Source of the DNA: Smittium culicis
Lineage: Eukaryota > Kickxellomycota > Harpellomycetes > Harpellales > Legeriomycetaceae
DNA length: 21,893 nucleotides
Assembly (NCBI GenBank): GCA_001970855.1
Contig: LSSN01005973.1
Location: 1-21,893, forward strand
Direction: 5' to 3'
The position numbers and the translations under genes are program-made. The notes under the pieces were generated by a model that saw only the letters and a list, made by a program, of their open reading frames with translations, did not search any database and had not been told where the DNA came from. Positions 1-9,717 of this stretch are shown here, in pieces. How positions within the stretch are numbered: the stretch's first letter is position 1; each line of letters starts with the position of its first letter.

Positions 1-180
1 TTTTTTTTTAGGTTTTTGATTTTTGATTTTTGGTTGCTGTTGTAGTGTAAAGTATACTTGTGAATTTTTTTTTTTTTGTTTTTTCCCCAATTTTTAAAAA
101 AAAATGCATTTTTAGAAAGAGAAAGAGAAAAATAGGCTCTTTTAATGTTGAGATTTATTATGCCGCTTTTTTTTTATTTT

Positions 181-1026
181 TTATAAAATGTAAGCGATCA
201 TTGGAACTGCAACAACGAACAGAAGCGTAGATTTAAGCGCAGAAACTGATCTTGATCCCGCACTGAACGAATCTGTCAATGAGAAATCGATTGATGCTGT
301 ATTGTTGCTACTGTTTCTAGTGCTGAAGCTACTGCTTGAGGATGAGCTTGATGAACTATCCGAATCGTCAGAACTATCTGTCTGTGTGCTGATAGTTTGA
401 GTTCCAGAAACAATCAGTGTAGGAAGCGTCGAGATACCTTCGGTAACGTCCGTACCTGTCACAAATAAAGTCGATGTTGTGCTGGGCGTTACTGTCGACG
501 TCGAGTTGGATCCCGGAATTTCGTTGATCGTTGTCATGATTACGTCGGTCGACGACGCACCAGCGTCTGACCCGGTGCTCGAAACATCGGCTATCTGGAC
601 AACAGGCTGAACAAATGTCTGCGTGTTGAAAACGACAGCGACTGAAGATCCGTTTTCGTCTTGGATGATGGCGCCGTCGCTTATCGATGTTGTTGATGGC
701 GCAGCGGATGACACGGCAGATGCGCCGAACGCCGCGACGTCCGATGGAATCGCTGCGAAGAACGAAGATATGTTCTCTGGGTTGAAAAACGATGGTGGTG
801 CCGGCGCGCTACTGCCTAGAGCATCGACAAACCGGCTGAACTCCTGTGGCTGCGACGCTGACAACGAGCTAATAAACTGGCTCGCGTCCTCTTGGAACTG
901 CCCGAAACTTGCTGATGCTGAGTTTATTAGCTGATCAATGCCAGTGATTTGGCCAGTCACGCTGAATACTGCTGATGATGATACTGCTACTAAAAGTGCT
1001 GTTTTTACCTTACTTGAATTGACCAT
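181..1026 (-). CDS. Ser/Thr-rich predicted GPI-anchored cell-surface protein (281 aa)
   Basis: Predicted secreted, GPI-anchored cell-wall or plasma-membrane protein of unknown function. I chose the ATG whose first base is 1026. The frame stays open upstream to 1068, but that codon is TTG, while the 1026 ATG has A at -3 and G at +4 and is followed directly by a signal peptide. Residues 1-25 form that signal (Lys6/Lys8, then the hydrophobic stretch TALLVAVSSSAVF). Residues about 30-110 are Ala/Ser/Phe-rich and may be helical. The rest is Ser/Thr-rich, with about five N-glycosylation sequons and an acidic-serine segment ending in ten serines (224-233) written with mixed codons. The C terminus has small residues (SAGS, about 255-258) as a possible omega site, a short spacer and a 15-residue hydrophobic tail, the classic GPI-addition layout. 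GC is far above the flanks (37 of 60 in one sample line). I do not recognise a named family. Confidence 0.85.
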   Translation of the reverse strand: MVNSSKVKTALLVAVSSSAVFSVTGQITGIDQLINSASASFGQFQEDASQFISSLSASQPQEFSRFVDALGSSAPAPPSFFNPENISSFFAAIPSDVAAFGASAVSSAAPSTTSISDGAIIQDENGSSVAVVFNTQTFVQPVVQIADVSSTGSDAGASSTDVIMTTINEIPGSNSTSTVTPSTTSTLFVTGTDVTEGISTLPTLIVSGTQTISTQTDSSDDSDSSSSSSSSSSFSTRNSSNNTASIDFSLTDSFSAGSRSVSALKSTLLFVVAVPMIAYIL

Positions 1027-1190
1027 TTTTTTTATCTGTTGTATTTTTGTGAGTTTTTTTGAGTACAAATTTGCAATTTTTTTTTCCTTTTCGAAAAAAA
1101 ATCAGGTGGTATATCGGATTGTGGAGGAAAAATTAAAAGGAACTCTATCGATTTGCTAATTTTTTTTTTTAAAAAAAAATTAAGTTTGGA

Positions 1191-1196
1191 TTTATA
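1191..1196 (-). promoter_or_regulatory. Possible TATA element of the GPI-protein gene
   Basis: TATAAA on the minus strand, about 165 bp upstream of the chosen ATG. A stronger TATATAAA lies further out at 1338-1345, about 310 bp upstream. Either could serve. In such AT-rich DNA a chance match is likely, so this is only a suggestion. Confidence 0.25.
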
Positions 1197-1765
1197 CAGT
1201 AAATGACAATAAAAAAAAAGAAATCAATTTATTTGGCGTTTAAACGATCTCTTCGCTTTTAATATTGTTATTTGAAGTGTTGGAAAAAGTGTGATAGTAC
1301 GATTCTGTTGAGCTGCAGTAGTACTTTCTTTGATGACTTTATATAGTGCTTCGTGACTAAGAATTTATTATGTATTTATATTACTTTTTAGTATTTTGTA
1401 GTTTGAATAAATCCTTTTCTTTACAAAATTTTTTTGTTTTGTGACAAAACGTGTGATCTATGAAAATTTATGGCAAAAATAAAAAAAAAAAGAGTTAGAT
1501 GCTGATATAATCATTTAATATATTTATAGATATATAGGATTTTTTTATATACTATTCGGTAGATATATAAGAGCGTTATAAGCTCATAGACTTGGCCAAA
1601 TACTAAAAAAAAAAATTGTACCTTTGTGAGTAAAAACGGCTTGAGCTTACGCTATTTTTTTAAAATGATATGATGAAAGATGATATTTTATTGGATATGA
1701 TATGCCCTTAAAAAAAGAGAGATAGTTGAAAAAGATGATAAGAGTGGCTTGATACTATAAAATTG

Positions 1766-1783
1766 TATATATATATATATATT
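1766..1783. repeat. (TA)9 dinucleotide repeat
   Basis: Uninterrupted alternating TA between G at 1765 and TTCG. A simple-sequence run in the intergenic region upstream of the GPI-protein gene. Confidence 0.9.
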
Positions 1784-2597
1784 CGAGTGGTTGCAAAATG
1801 GAAGAAAAAAAAAGTTTCAATATATTTTATAGTGGCGCAAACACTTTTTTTTATTACTCTGTAGTAAATTTAAATCAAAGGTTGGATGGAAAAAATATAT
1901 AAAAAAAGGGGTGAGGAAATTTAAAATATGGATATTCGAATGTAAAGGAATGTTTAGTGAGGCTAATGACGATTATATTTTTTTTAATAGCAATTAAAAA
2001 AAAGAAAGGTATTAGGAAAATTTTATTGACTTTTGTCTAATGATTTTATATATATATATTTTTTGAATTAAAAGTCTAAGGGCTTGCAGAAAAACAGGTC
2101 ACATTATATACTTTTTTTTTCTTTGCTTCCAAGTCGTTAAAACTATCCTTTCTTGTTTTTTTTTTTTGGTCTATAAAGGTGTTGTATTTTATTAACCCTA
2201 TTTTATTATTATTATAAAGTGTAAATTCTTGTTGCTTTCTATTAATGAAAAAGTTTTGATTATTTGTACTTAATAGCTGATTGTACATACCTGCCATTCA
2301 ATATACTTTTTTTTTTTTTTGGTTGTGCAAAAACTTTCGTGGCGCTTTTTTTTTTTTTTTAGGAAGAATAATAGAAAATTATATTTAAATAACGATGCAG
2401 AAAAATAGTTTTTGGCTTAAACTAAATTTTATATGAGGAAAATGAGTTAATTGTAAGAAAAATAGAAAGGTATAATAAATAATTTTGTCTTGGTGCTTAA
2501 CAATCAAATGCTAGTATAACAATATAAAACATACATCGTTTATTGTAATATCGATAAATGCGCTAGACGCAGAGTCGCTTAAATGACCATGTTATTT

Positions 2598-2631
2598 TAG
2601 TATTATTCTTATACAATTATGAATAATACTA
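2598..2631. repeat. Perfect 11-bp inverted repeat with 12-nt loop
   Basis: TAGTATTATTC at 2598-2608 is the exact reverse complement of GAATAATACTA at 2621-2631. The loop is also AT-rich. Function is unknown. A stem of this length is only mildly unexpected in DNA of this composition. Confidence 0.8.
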
Positions 2632-3116
2632 TATATGTATGGCATAACCAGTCGCGGCTTTAAATTTGCAACTGCGAAAAGCGGTTAAATTTCTGTTAGT
2701 ATGTAAATAGTTGAATTTGAGTCACCCAAAAGTATTAGTACAGCAATTCTGAGGTTTAAATAATAGCAATGGCTCATTCTCTGGTTGTTATAAATTACCT
2801 GCACTGATTAGTTAAAAAAGAATTAGAATGGTAATGTAGGTTTGGATTGGGCAGTCTGAAAAAACTTGATTATAGATAACAATTAAAGAGTTGATGGTAT
2901 TCGAGTTTATAATATAGTTTATCGATAAAAGACGTTCTAAACAATTGTTACTATTATTATTGTTAGAATGCTTGGGCTTAATTATTTTTACAAAGACAAT
3001 CGCTATATGATTGAATCTTACAAGCGAATTAAAAAAGTAAATTTACTATATTTTGTTTGTTTGTACAACTATTTTTTACAAGTTAATGTACTGACTTTGA
3101 ATAAAAATCTTTATCT

Positions 3117-3136
3117 GAATTGAATTGAATTGAATT
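3117..3136. repeat. (GAATT)4 pentanucleotide repeat
   Basis: Four exact head-to-tail copies of GAATT, a microsatellite in intergenic DNA about 650 bp downstream of the SDR stop codon. Confidence 0.9.
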
Positions 3137-3270
3137 GTTTATCGTTTTAATTTTTTTTTTTTTACAATTAGTTTAAATGATATTAACATGAAAAAAATTT
3201 TTTTTTAATATTATACTCTTTTTGGATGAATAATGTGTTATCAAGTAAAGAAACCAAACCAAAACTTTAC

Positions 3271-3288
3271 TTATTTATTTATTTATTT
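3271..3288. repeat. (TTTA)n tetranucleotide repeat
   Basis: Just over four tandem copies of a TTAT/TTTA unit, a simple repeat downstream of the SDR gene. Confidence 0.85.
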
Positions 3289-3783
3289 TGGCAAGAAACA
3301 TAATAATTTGGTCATGATGAGTTTTCTAACAGAATAAAAAATTATCTGTTTTTGTAGCTAGTATTTCAAATTCCGACTTATAGAAAGCAGGAAAATTGGA
3401 AAACTCATTTATTGGATAATTTTATAGATCTTTAATAGCTAAAAACGCAACGAAATGAAAAGCAAACAGGATGAAATGTATAGATATAAATAAATATAAC
3501 CATGTGAAATATATTAATCTAACGGATGTTTGCTTGAATAGTTCTAAACTGATTCTTCTATATTCTGGATAATATTAGAAATTGTCAAGACAATATTTAT
3601 GTCTTAATACAAAATTAGCTAGATAAACACATCAAATCCCAAAAAGTAAATCTTTAAAGCTATAATTTTTATTAATTTGGGAAAACAGGAGGTGGGAATT
3701 AGTGGTTATAAGTATTTAAAAGCTATAAATATAGAGATATGGGGGAGTAGTTGTGTAAGAAAGCGATAAAAAAAAAAAGTTTT

Positions 3784-4729
3784 TTATAAGCGAGCGGCCT
3801 TTCTTTGTTTGTGGACAAGAGGTTTCATGTTTGCGATGAGTTTGATGGTGTCACCGACAAGGGCTGGGTCTTCAATGCAGCGGATCATTTGGTCGACGAC
3901 TTCTTGGACGGTGAGCACACCATTGAGACGAGCAACCTTTTCGGCGTCAGTTTCCTGGGCCGAGTCGGTGGCTTGAGCGAACATGGCAGTGTCGGCATAG
4001 TTTGGAGCAACGGCGTTGACTTTTATGCGGGGCATAAGCGAAGCGCAAGTTGCAGTGAAGTGCACGACACCAGCTTTGGCAGCACCGTACCCTGGACCAT
4101 AAGCGGCTGGGAAGAATGCCATGTTTGACGCGACGTTGACTATAGCGGCTTGGAGATCTTCGGGATTGCTTTTAGCTGCTGGCTGAGAGTTCCAGTATCT
4201 GACAGCAATGCGCGAAAAGTCCATTACGGAAATAAGATCAATAAGCATGACTTTGTCGAGATCTGAGCGATCAGTATCAGACCAAAGTTTACCACCGCCT
4301 ACACCAGCATTGTTAACTAGTATGTCAAAGCGACCAAACTCAGCAATCGCCCTGTCGATTGCAGCTTGGTTATCTGATGACTTGGAAACATCACAACGTT
4401 GGTAGACAGAAACTTTTTTTCTATTTTTTGTAGATTTGAATAAGTAGTATTAATAAATAATGTACTAAATGGATATAGAAAGTGGCTAGAAAATTAACAA
4501 AGGGATGTCCCCTTGCGTTTAGATTATGAAAAAAGCTAAAAAGAAAGGTATGTTAAGAGAGAGAAGATATTTACCCGTATTGTTTATTGAGCTCGTTGGC
4601 AACAGCAGATCCATCTTTAACGTCGGCGATGACAACCTTAGCTCCTCTTCTGATGAGTGTTTCTGTCATGCCTTTGCCAATACCTTGGGATCCGCCGGTT
4701 ACAATAGCTACTTTGTTATTAATATCCAT
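3784..4729 (-). CDS. Short-chain dehydrogenase/reductase, 15-PGDH-like, candidate peroxisomal; exons 4729-4575 and 4420-3784 (263 aa)
   Basis: Classical SDR, a soluble NAD(P)(H)-dependent oxidoreductase; substrate unknown. Joining the exons gives 792 nt, 263 codons plus stop, a usual SDR length. The start ATG leads straight into the first beta strand and the cofactor motif TGGSQGIG (11-18). Asp36 at the end of the second strand suggests a preference for NAD(H). NNAG (88-91) and the catalytic Ser150, Tyr163 and Lys167 (YGAAK, correct 13-residue Ser-Tyr spacing) are present. The fourth tetrad residue, normally Asn in an IN-L context, is Asp113 (codon GAT). The C-terminal third, with an IEDPALVGDTIK-like stretch, resembles human HPGD-type enzymes as I recall them. 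The protein ends HKQRKAARL; Ala-Arg-Leu fits the PTS1 consensus and is preceded by basic residues, so import into peroxisomes is plausible but inferred. The fold is secure; the subfamily less so. Confidence 0.92.
4421..4574 (-). other. Spliceosomal intron of the SDR gene (154 nt)
   Basis: On the minus strand exon 1 ends ..TACGG and the donor reads GTAAAT (4574-4569). The acceptor is TAG with its last base at 4421. Splicing joins GG to A, making a Gly codon (residue 52), and the frame continues as Gly-Lys-Lys-Val-Ser-Val-Tyr into the remainder of the SDR fold. Reading through instead hits a stop immediately (GGG TAA). A possible branch site, TATTAAT, lies at 4449-4455, about 28 nt before the acceptor. 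The intron is AT-rich, unlike the exons. Confidence 0.9.
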
Positions 4730-4906
4730 GGCTAAGAAGTACAAGTAAGAATTTTTTTTTGGAAAAAAAAAGGTTGAGTGGTGATGTATAATGATCTGAG
4801 CTGTGTTCTTATGTATAGCTTTGATGTAAATAAGCTGCTTGGTGGGAGCTCGTTTTATTTTAACTTTAATTTTAATTGATGAATCTACAAAAAGTAGTCT
4901 TGAGTG

Positions 4907-4915
4907 TTATATATA
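4907..4915 (-). promoter_or_regulatory. Possible TATA element of the SDR gene
   Basis: TATATATAA on the minus strand, about 178 bp upstream of the SDR start codon, a plausible distance for a yeast promoter. There is no other proof, and chance AT-rich matches are common here. Confidence 0.35.
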
Positions 4916-5123
4916 TGAGCTTTTGAAACCATTTTAGGAATTTGATGGGATAGCAAGAAGCGGGCTTTAGTTATTGCAGGAATTCAGCTCAGTGTAGACA
5001 TTTGGATTTTTATTTTCCTGCCGATTTTTCTATTTAGAACAAAAGCATCTTGTATTTCTCCTGAAAAAAATAGAGCTAAAGCCTATCTAAAAATCAGTAA
5101 CAACTAAACTTTCTGAGCTTTAA

Positions 5124-5540
5124 TTGACTGAAATATCTGTGCGTTTTTACCCAGTTTCTTCTTTCGAACTTTATTTATTCGGATTTTATTCAGCTCTTTC
5201 ATGTTTTATACACACTTTTTCTCTCCCACCCCTCTTCTCCTTTAAAAAAATAATAATAAAACATCAACCGATCCTACCAAAAACTGTGCCTGCGCACATA
5301 AAATGTCTCGGTTATAAAGTTTTGGGTTTTATTGAACTCGGTTCCCTGCAATGATTTTATAACTTCGCAGCTCTTGGCGTGACTTCTATTTGCGTTGCAT
5401 CTCACCTTACAGCATTTTTTACAATCGCTGTATCCAGCAATAACGTATATCCAATAGTATTCAGTCTCTTCGTAAGCTGAAATGATTCGCCAGTATAATG
5501 TAAATCCCACTTCCTTGGACCCACTAACCAATCCATAGAT
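5124..5540 (+). other. Possible gene relic or unrecognised exon(s); unproven
   Basis: This patch has more balanced composition than the desert to its right. On the plus strand a pyrimidine-rich, promoter-like tract (about 5210-5245) precedes a frame broken by TGA at 5352-5354. It resumes for 41 codons (5355-5477) with hydrophobic composition (FAALGVTSICVASHLTAFF). A textbook-looking intron follows: GTAAGC donor at 5472, ACTAAC branch site at 5523-5528, TAG acceptor ending at 5538. On the minus strand, 5274-5531 is also open (85 codons, five Cys, no ATG), as is a 44-codon ATG frame at 5402-5536. At most one of these can be real and I recognise none. A decayed gene is the simplest reading. Confidence 0.2.
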
Positions 5541-5551
5541 ATTTATTAATC

Positions 5552-5733
5552 CAATAATAGTCTGCTATTATTGATAAACAACAATTCATATTCTAACTCG
5601 CTCATTAAATGGTATTCAGCCAACAGATTATGGTAATCTGCACAATGAAGTATTTAGAAACACTTCATTGGATAATTCATAATGCCCATAATTAGTCGCC
5701 ATTCTCACTACAATAATAAACCAATATTATTGG
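5552..5733. repeat. Cluster of four short perfect hairpins
   Basis: Four perfect inverted repeats lie within about 180 bp. A 9-bp stem with TCTG loop spans 5552-5573. A 7-bp stem with TGG loop spans 5624-5640. A 9-bp stem with 10-nt loop spans 5643-5670. The last is CAATAATA/TATTATTG at 5711-5732, overlapping the palindrome at 5721-5733. The last unit also resembles the core of the TTAA-flanked element family near 17.6-18.1 kb. Whether the cluster is transcribed, or a decayed mobile element, cannot be told. Confidence 0.5.
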
Positions 5734-8700
5734 ATCGGTTTTATTGAAGTAAACTGTATCTATCAAGTCTTTGGATTTCAAGATCTGTATAATCGAATGA
5801 AAAATCTTATTTAAACCTTTGAATTTTTATTATGTCCACTTTAACTATAATAATGGTTCAAAAATATTAGCCAAAGCCATGCTTGAGCCCAGATATAAAT
5901 AAATTAAAATTAATACGATCGTAGTGAAAAGTTTAATATGGTTAATAAACTACAAGAATAAAATTACAGCAAAGACTAAAACCCAATAAATTCAATATGC
6001 TTTTTTAATTTTATTAGTCATTGAAGATTAAAAAACTCGATTTTTAAATTATTTTATCTGTCATTTATCCATTGTATTTAAAAATTGCCAATTTAAAATA
6101 TTATGATACTTATATACAAGTTTAGTATATTTTATTTAAAAGCGTGTATACCACTGCTTGAATCATAAAAGCTAGTCAACATTTAGTGCATTTTAAGTAT
6201 TATAGAATTTATTATTTATTCCGACTTTCTAATAAATAAAATATAGATAATGCAAATATCATTTTTGTTAAAATCATGCTGTTAAATTGTAGTTTTAAAA
6301 CCATCAATATATAAACATGTATATATTATTCTCAAATAAAAAAAAGATCAATTATATGCTCAATAAATATATTAATAAATATATAATGCTAATTTTATAG
6401 TGATATAACTTCTAAGATTTCTTGATCTCAATTGAATATATAAATAAGAAATTAATTCAAAATTTTAGTTTTTGAACCAGATTAAAAAGTAAATTTATTT
6501 TAAAAGTAACGATTTTATATTAAAGTGGTTCGCGTAGCCCCATCCTTACTGATTGTAGCTAGTAAATACTCAAGAATTGTTCATCGAGAATATATTCTCA
6601 TAAATCCTATAATTGGCTGTAAGACTTGATTTACTAGTTTATATATTGATATGAACATATTTGCTTCTAAATTAACGACAACATATAGCAACAGTTACTG
6701 CATCCTCCCTTGGGTATCATGATACTATTATTCTATTCAATAGAGTGAAATATTAAAAAAAAAACAAATTTAAAACGATTATATCATTGGATAAATAAAT
6801 GATATTTATGTTTTTTATCCTTTTCCAATGTTCCATATCTAAATTATAATACATGCTACAAGCGAATATACAAAAATATCTGTACAAACTCAACTCCATT
6901 TAAAGTTTGGAGAGATTATATTAGAAAAAATTTTCTGAATTTATGGAATAAATCACACCGATTCAGGGCTCTATCGAGTTTAAAAAAAAAAAATTGTGCT
7001 TCATCGCACCCCCTCACCCTCACATCTCCTTAGAATTTGGCAGTTTAGTAATTAATGTACTAAATAATTCCATAAATAAATTAGTTTATATCCTAATAAC
7101 TCACTATTTTAAGCAAAATATAGTGACAGTATTAAAATCGAAATAACTCGCATCAGTGCTTAAAGATATTTGAGCGCATTTTTACATTCAACACTACCAA
7201 TAAGAGATTGCTTAAAATATTATAATTATTTTTTGAATAATATAAATGGCTGTTATTTTAAATATATTTAATTGCTTAAAAACCATTCAGCTTTTTTTAC
7301 GGGACGCAGTAGTTATATAGCATTTCTAATCTGATCACTTAGACTATAAAAAAATATCCTTAATTCTGAACCTCTATATATTATATATTTTAATGAATCT
7401 ATTTTTGAGTATGTATTATAAATTTACATCTCGCGTAACACAAAACGTTTAATTACAAGATATGAGTATCAGTAATTTCACCATCGTTATTTTGAATAAA
7501 GGTATGAAGTAATAATGATCATTCCAAAGATAAATTATAAAGTTGTATAATATTTTATTATAAAAAAATTGTAATATAAATTAGAGTAAACAAAATTGAA
7601 TCTAAGAAAACATCTTAAAATGAAAAATTATAAATATTTCACGTCTATTCCTTTTGGAAGTTTGATAACTAACTCATCCTATTCAATTCAAACCTTATTT
7701 ACTATTTATTTTTTGCTAGTTAAACAAATTCAAATTGCCTGAACTATACAGCAACTAAATCTAGCTATTAGATTATAATCTTTATAATTACCTTAATAAC
7801 TTCTCGATCATATCAGCACGCTATAACCATGTTTCTGTTTTTGAGAGAGATATTTTGTTAGTGGGAAATACGCGCGAGTTTGGAAAAACTGGTCCATAGA
7901 ATATGTATGTAATTTTGTGTAACCTAATAATAGTATAATTCACTTTCTGCCTGTATATTTTAAAAATGATTTGAATATATATAATTATATATAAACCCAA
8001 TTTAATATCAATATAAGCTCTTATGGATATCGCTGCCAAAAGAAACTGTAAAATTTTATACAGAAATAATATTTACTTGATCAGTTTCTAAAAGCTGCGA
8101 ATTATTTTTTTCGGATTCAAAATGTATATTTAGGTTTAGATATCATCCTGTATATAATATTTATTTATATTTTTGATATTTATTGAATCTATCTTACACT
8201 TTTCACGCATTATTAGCTATCTAAAAATATTTAGTTATATTTAAATTATATGTAAAACCCCCCATATTTTAGGCATAAGAAACATCAAAAAATCATTTAT
8301 GAAAAATTAATAGTATTTTATACACTAATGAAATCTTAAAAACCAGGTCGAAACTTCATTTGTAAATTGCGACGCTTATAAGGCAGTTAAAATAGTAAAA
8401 AAGTCCAAATATAATGATATGTGTAGTGAAATTAAACTTTTATTTGTGTAGCACAAAAAAAACACTGGATATGGAGGTGTAAAAAATTAGAATAATAAGT
8501 TAATCATAATTTAAAATCTGTTCTGTTTTAGCTACCCTCTTTGGGTTATTTTTATCTCAAATTTTCAAATGTATAATCTAAAACTCTCTATTGGCTTATA
8601 CTTACGGAGTCAGTTAGAGTTAAAATTTCTATCACTTATATTTATCGTAATAATGGTTATTTTTTAAGCTCTATAAGCAAATTTATCATAATTATACATG

Positions 8701-9000
8701 GAATGTATATTTAAGAATTTTTTGAATACTGGATTCAGTTTTTAATATATCTGTAAAGTTAATATATTCGTGGAAATATTAGAGCAATAAAATCTTATAG
8801 ATGCAATGGATAAAATCTATATTTTACTTTATCTTTTGGTTATTTTATACCGAGTTTTTCGTGAATTTCAAAAAATGATGGCTAATTTTTATTTAAAATT
8901 CGTTATAGAGTCTACTAAAATTATATTTTTGCTGAAGTACTTAAAAATTAAAAAAATTTCCTATTTGATCTGGTGGCTAACACAGAAAACATTTATTTTC
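5734..9000. other. AT-rich gene desert, left flank of the GC trough
   Basis: I see no gene. Open frames here are short (7821-8039 minus, 72 codons; 8806-9039 plus, 77 codons) and encode Ile/Lys/Tyr/Phe-rich sequence expected from random AT-rich DNA. Homopolymer A/T runs and small tandem duplications are common, for example a 12-bp unit repeated at 6362-6385. Composition is AT-rich but less extreme than after 9 kb. Confidence 0.6.
6362..6385. repeat. Tandem duplication of a 12-bp AT-only unit
   Basis: AATAAATATATT is followed directly by AATAAATATATA, one mismatch between copies. A local slippage-type repeat. Confidence 0.8.
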
Positions 9001-9377
9001 AGAAAAATCACTCCTATATTTTATTTAAAGTTTTTTTAATATGAATTGAGAGGCTTATGAAGTACATAGTTTATAAAAAAAAAAAAAGACAATATATTTT
9101 CCATTAAATTCCATGTTTTAATTTAATTATAAAAGATAGCTCAAAATTGTATGCATCAAACTAATAACACAACTCATACTTAAAAATTATAGATTTTGGT
9201 AATGTTGATTACAAATAGTCGAGATCAAATATTTTAACAAAAATGCGAGATAATTCAGAATCGAATATATAATTATATACATGATAATTCCACTGAAAAA
9301 TATCCAATTTTGCCTTGTGTATATTTATATCTATTAAAAACTAAAAAATGAATAATATAAAATTATCAAATACATCT

Positions 9378-9404
9378 AATGGTTTTAATGGTTTTAATGT
9401 TTTT
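9378..9404 (+). repeat. Three tandem copies of a 9-bp unit
   Basis: TAATGGTTT, TAATGGTTT, TAATGTTTT head to tail, the last with one change, followed by a partial TAAT. A minisatellite-like slippage repeat at the left edge of the GC trough. Confidence 0.85.
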
Positions 9405-9623
9405 AATTGCGCTAATATTTTCGCCTTAGAATCATTTGATAAATAAAGAAGAATAAATTGAAAATAATTGTCATAAAAGTTTCTTGGGTAATATATTAAA
9501 ATTATTGAGTAAAAAAATTATATTATATTATATCATTCAAATTTCATTAAAATATAAAAACACAAATTAAAATAATATAGTTCTTTAAGCTGTAAATAAT
9601 TTTAATTTTTTTATTAATAAAAA

Positions 9624-9717
9624 AATAACCTGGAATTTTTTATAATACGATTTTTATTAATATTTTCATTTTTTATTCGTTACAGTAAACCTAATTCCAA
9701 TAATAAACCAGGTTATT
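9624..9717. repeat. Perfect 10-bp inverted repeat with 74-bp spacer
   Basis: AATAACCTGG at 9624-9633 is the exact reverse complement of CCAGGTTATT at 9708-9717. The four G/C pairs in each arm stand out in DNA this poor in G+C. It could be termini of a small decayed element, or chance. Confidence 0.6.

Larger units (their letters stand above)
1027..3783. other. AT-rich intergenic region with simple repeats, no gene seen
   Basis: No convincing coding sequence in about 2.75 kb between two minus-strand genes. It should contain the GPI-gene promoter and the 3' flank of the SDR gene. It is full of poly-A/poly-T runs and holds a (TA)9 run, a (GAATT)4 run, a (TTTA) run and an 11-bp perfect hairpin, listed separately. 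The single open frame of note, 2076-2297 on the minus strand (73 codons), has low-complexity Asn/Lys composition and I treat it as chance. A slightly more complex patch at about 2540-2760 contains two similar GCGG..TTAAATTT stretches, but I cannot assign it. Confidence 0.6.
4730..5551. other. Intergenic region upstream of the SDR gene
   Basis: Contains the presumed SDR promoter (4730-4920) and then the ambiguous exon-like patch described separately. No complete gene with ATG, continuous frame and recognisable product was found on either strand. Confidence 0.55.

Noticed and set aside
623..1159. Plus-strand open frames across the GPI-protein gene
   Set aside because: The first starts at TTG and both are antisense shadows of a GC-rich gene with signal peptide and GPI tail on the other strand.
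2693..2945. Stretch starting TGTTAG and ending AAACA considered as a solo LTR
   Set aside because: Flanking 5-bp sequences do not match, no second copy was seen and no primer-binding site or polypurine tract is present.
3805..4735. Three plus-strand open frames across the SDR gene
   Set aside because: Antisense shadows; the minus strand carries a full SDR fold with a well-defined intron.
6527..6539. GGTTCGCGTAGCC, resembling a tRNA B box
   Set aside because: It departs from the B-box consensus and no A box, acceptor stem or cloverleaf could be fitted around it.
6804..6814. ATTTATGTTTT, a full match to the S. cerevisiae ARS consensus core
   Set aside because: An 11-base AT-only degenerate motif is expected by chance in DNA this AT-rich, and origin motifs differ between yeasts.
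8806..9039. 77-codon ATG frame rich in Ile, Lys, Phe and Tyr
   Set aside because: Composition is what random AT-rich DNA encodes; no domain, signal peptide or neighbour supports it.
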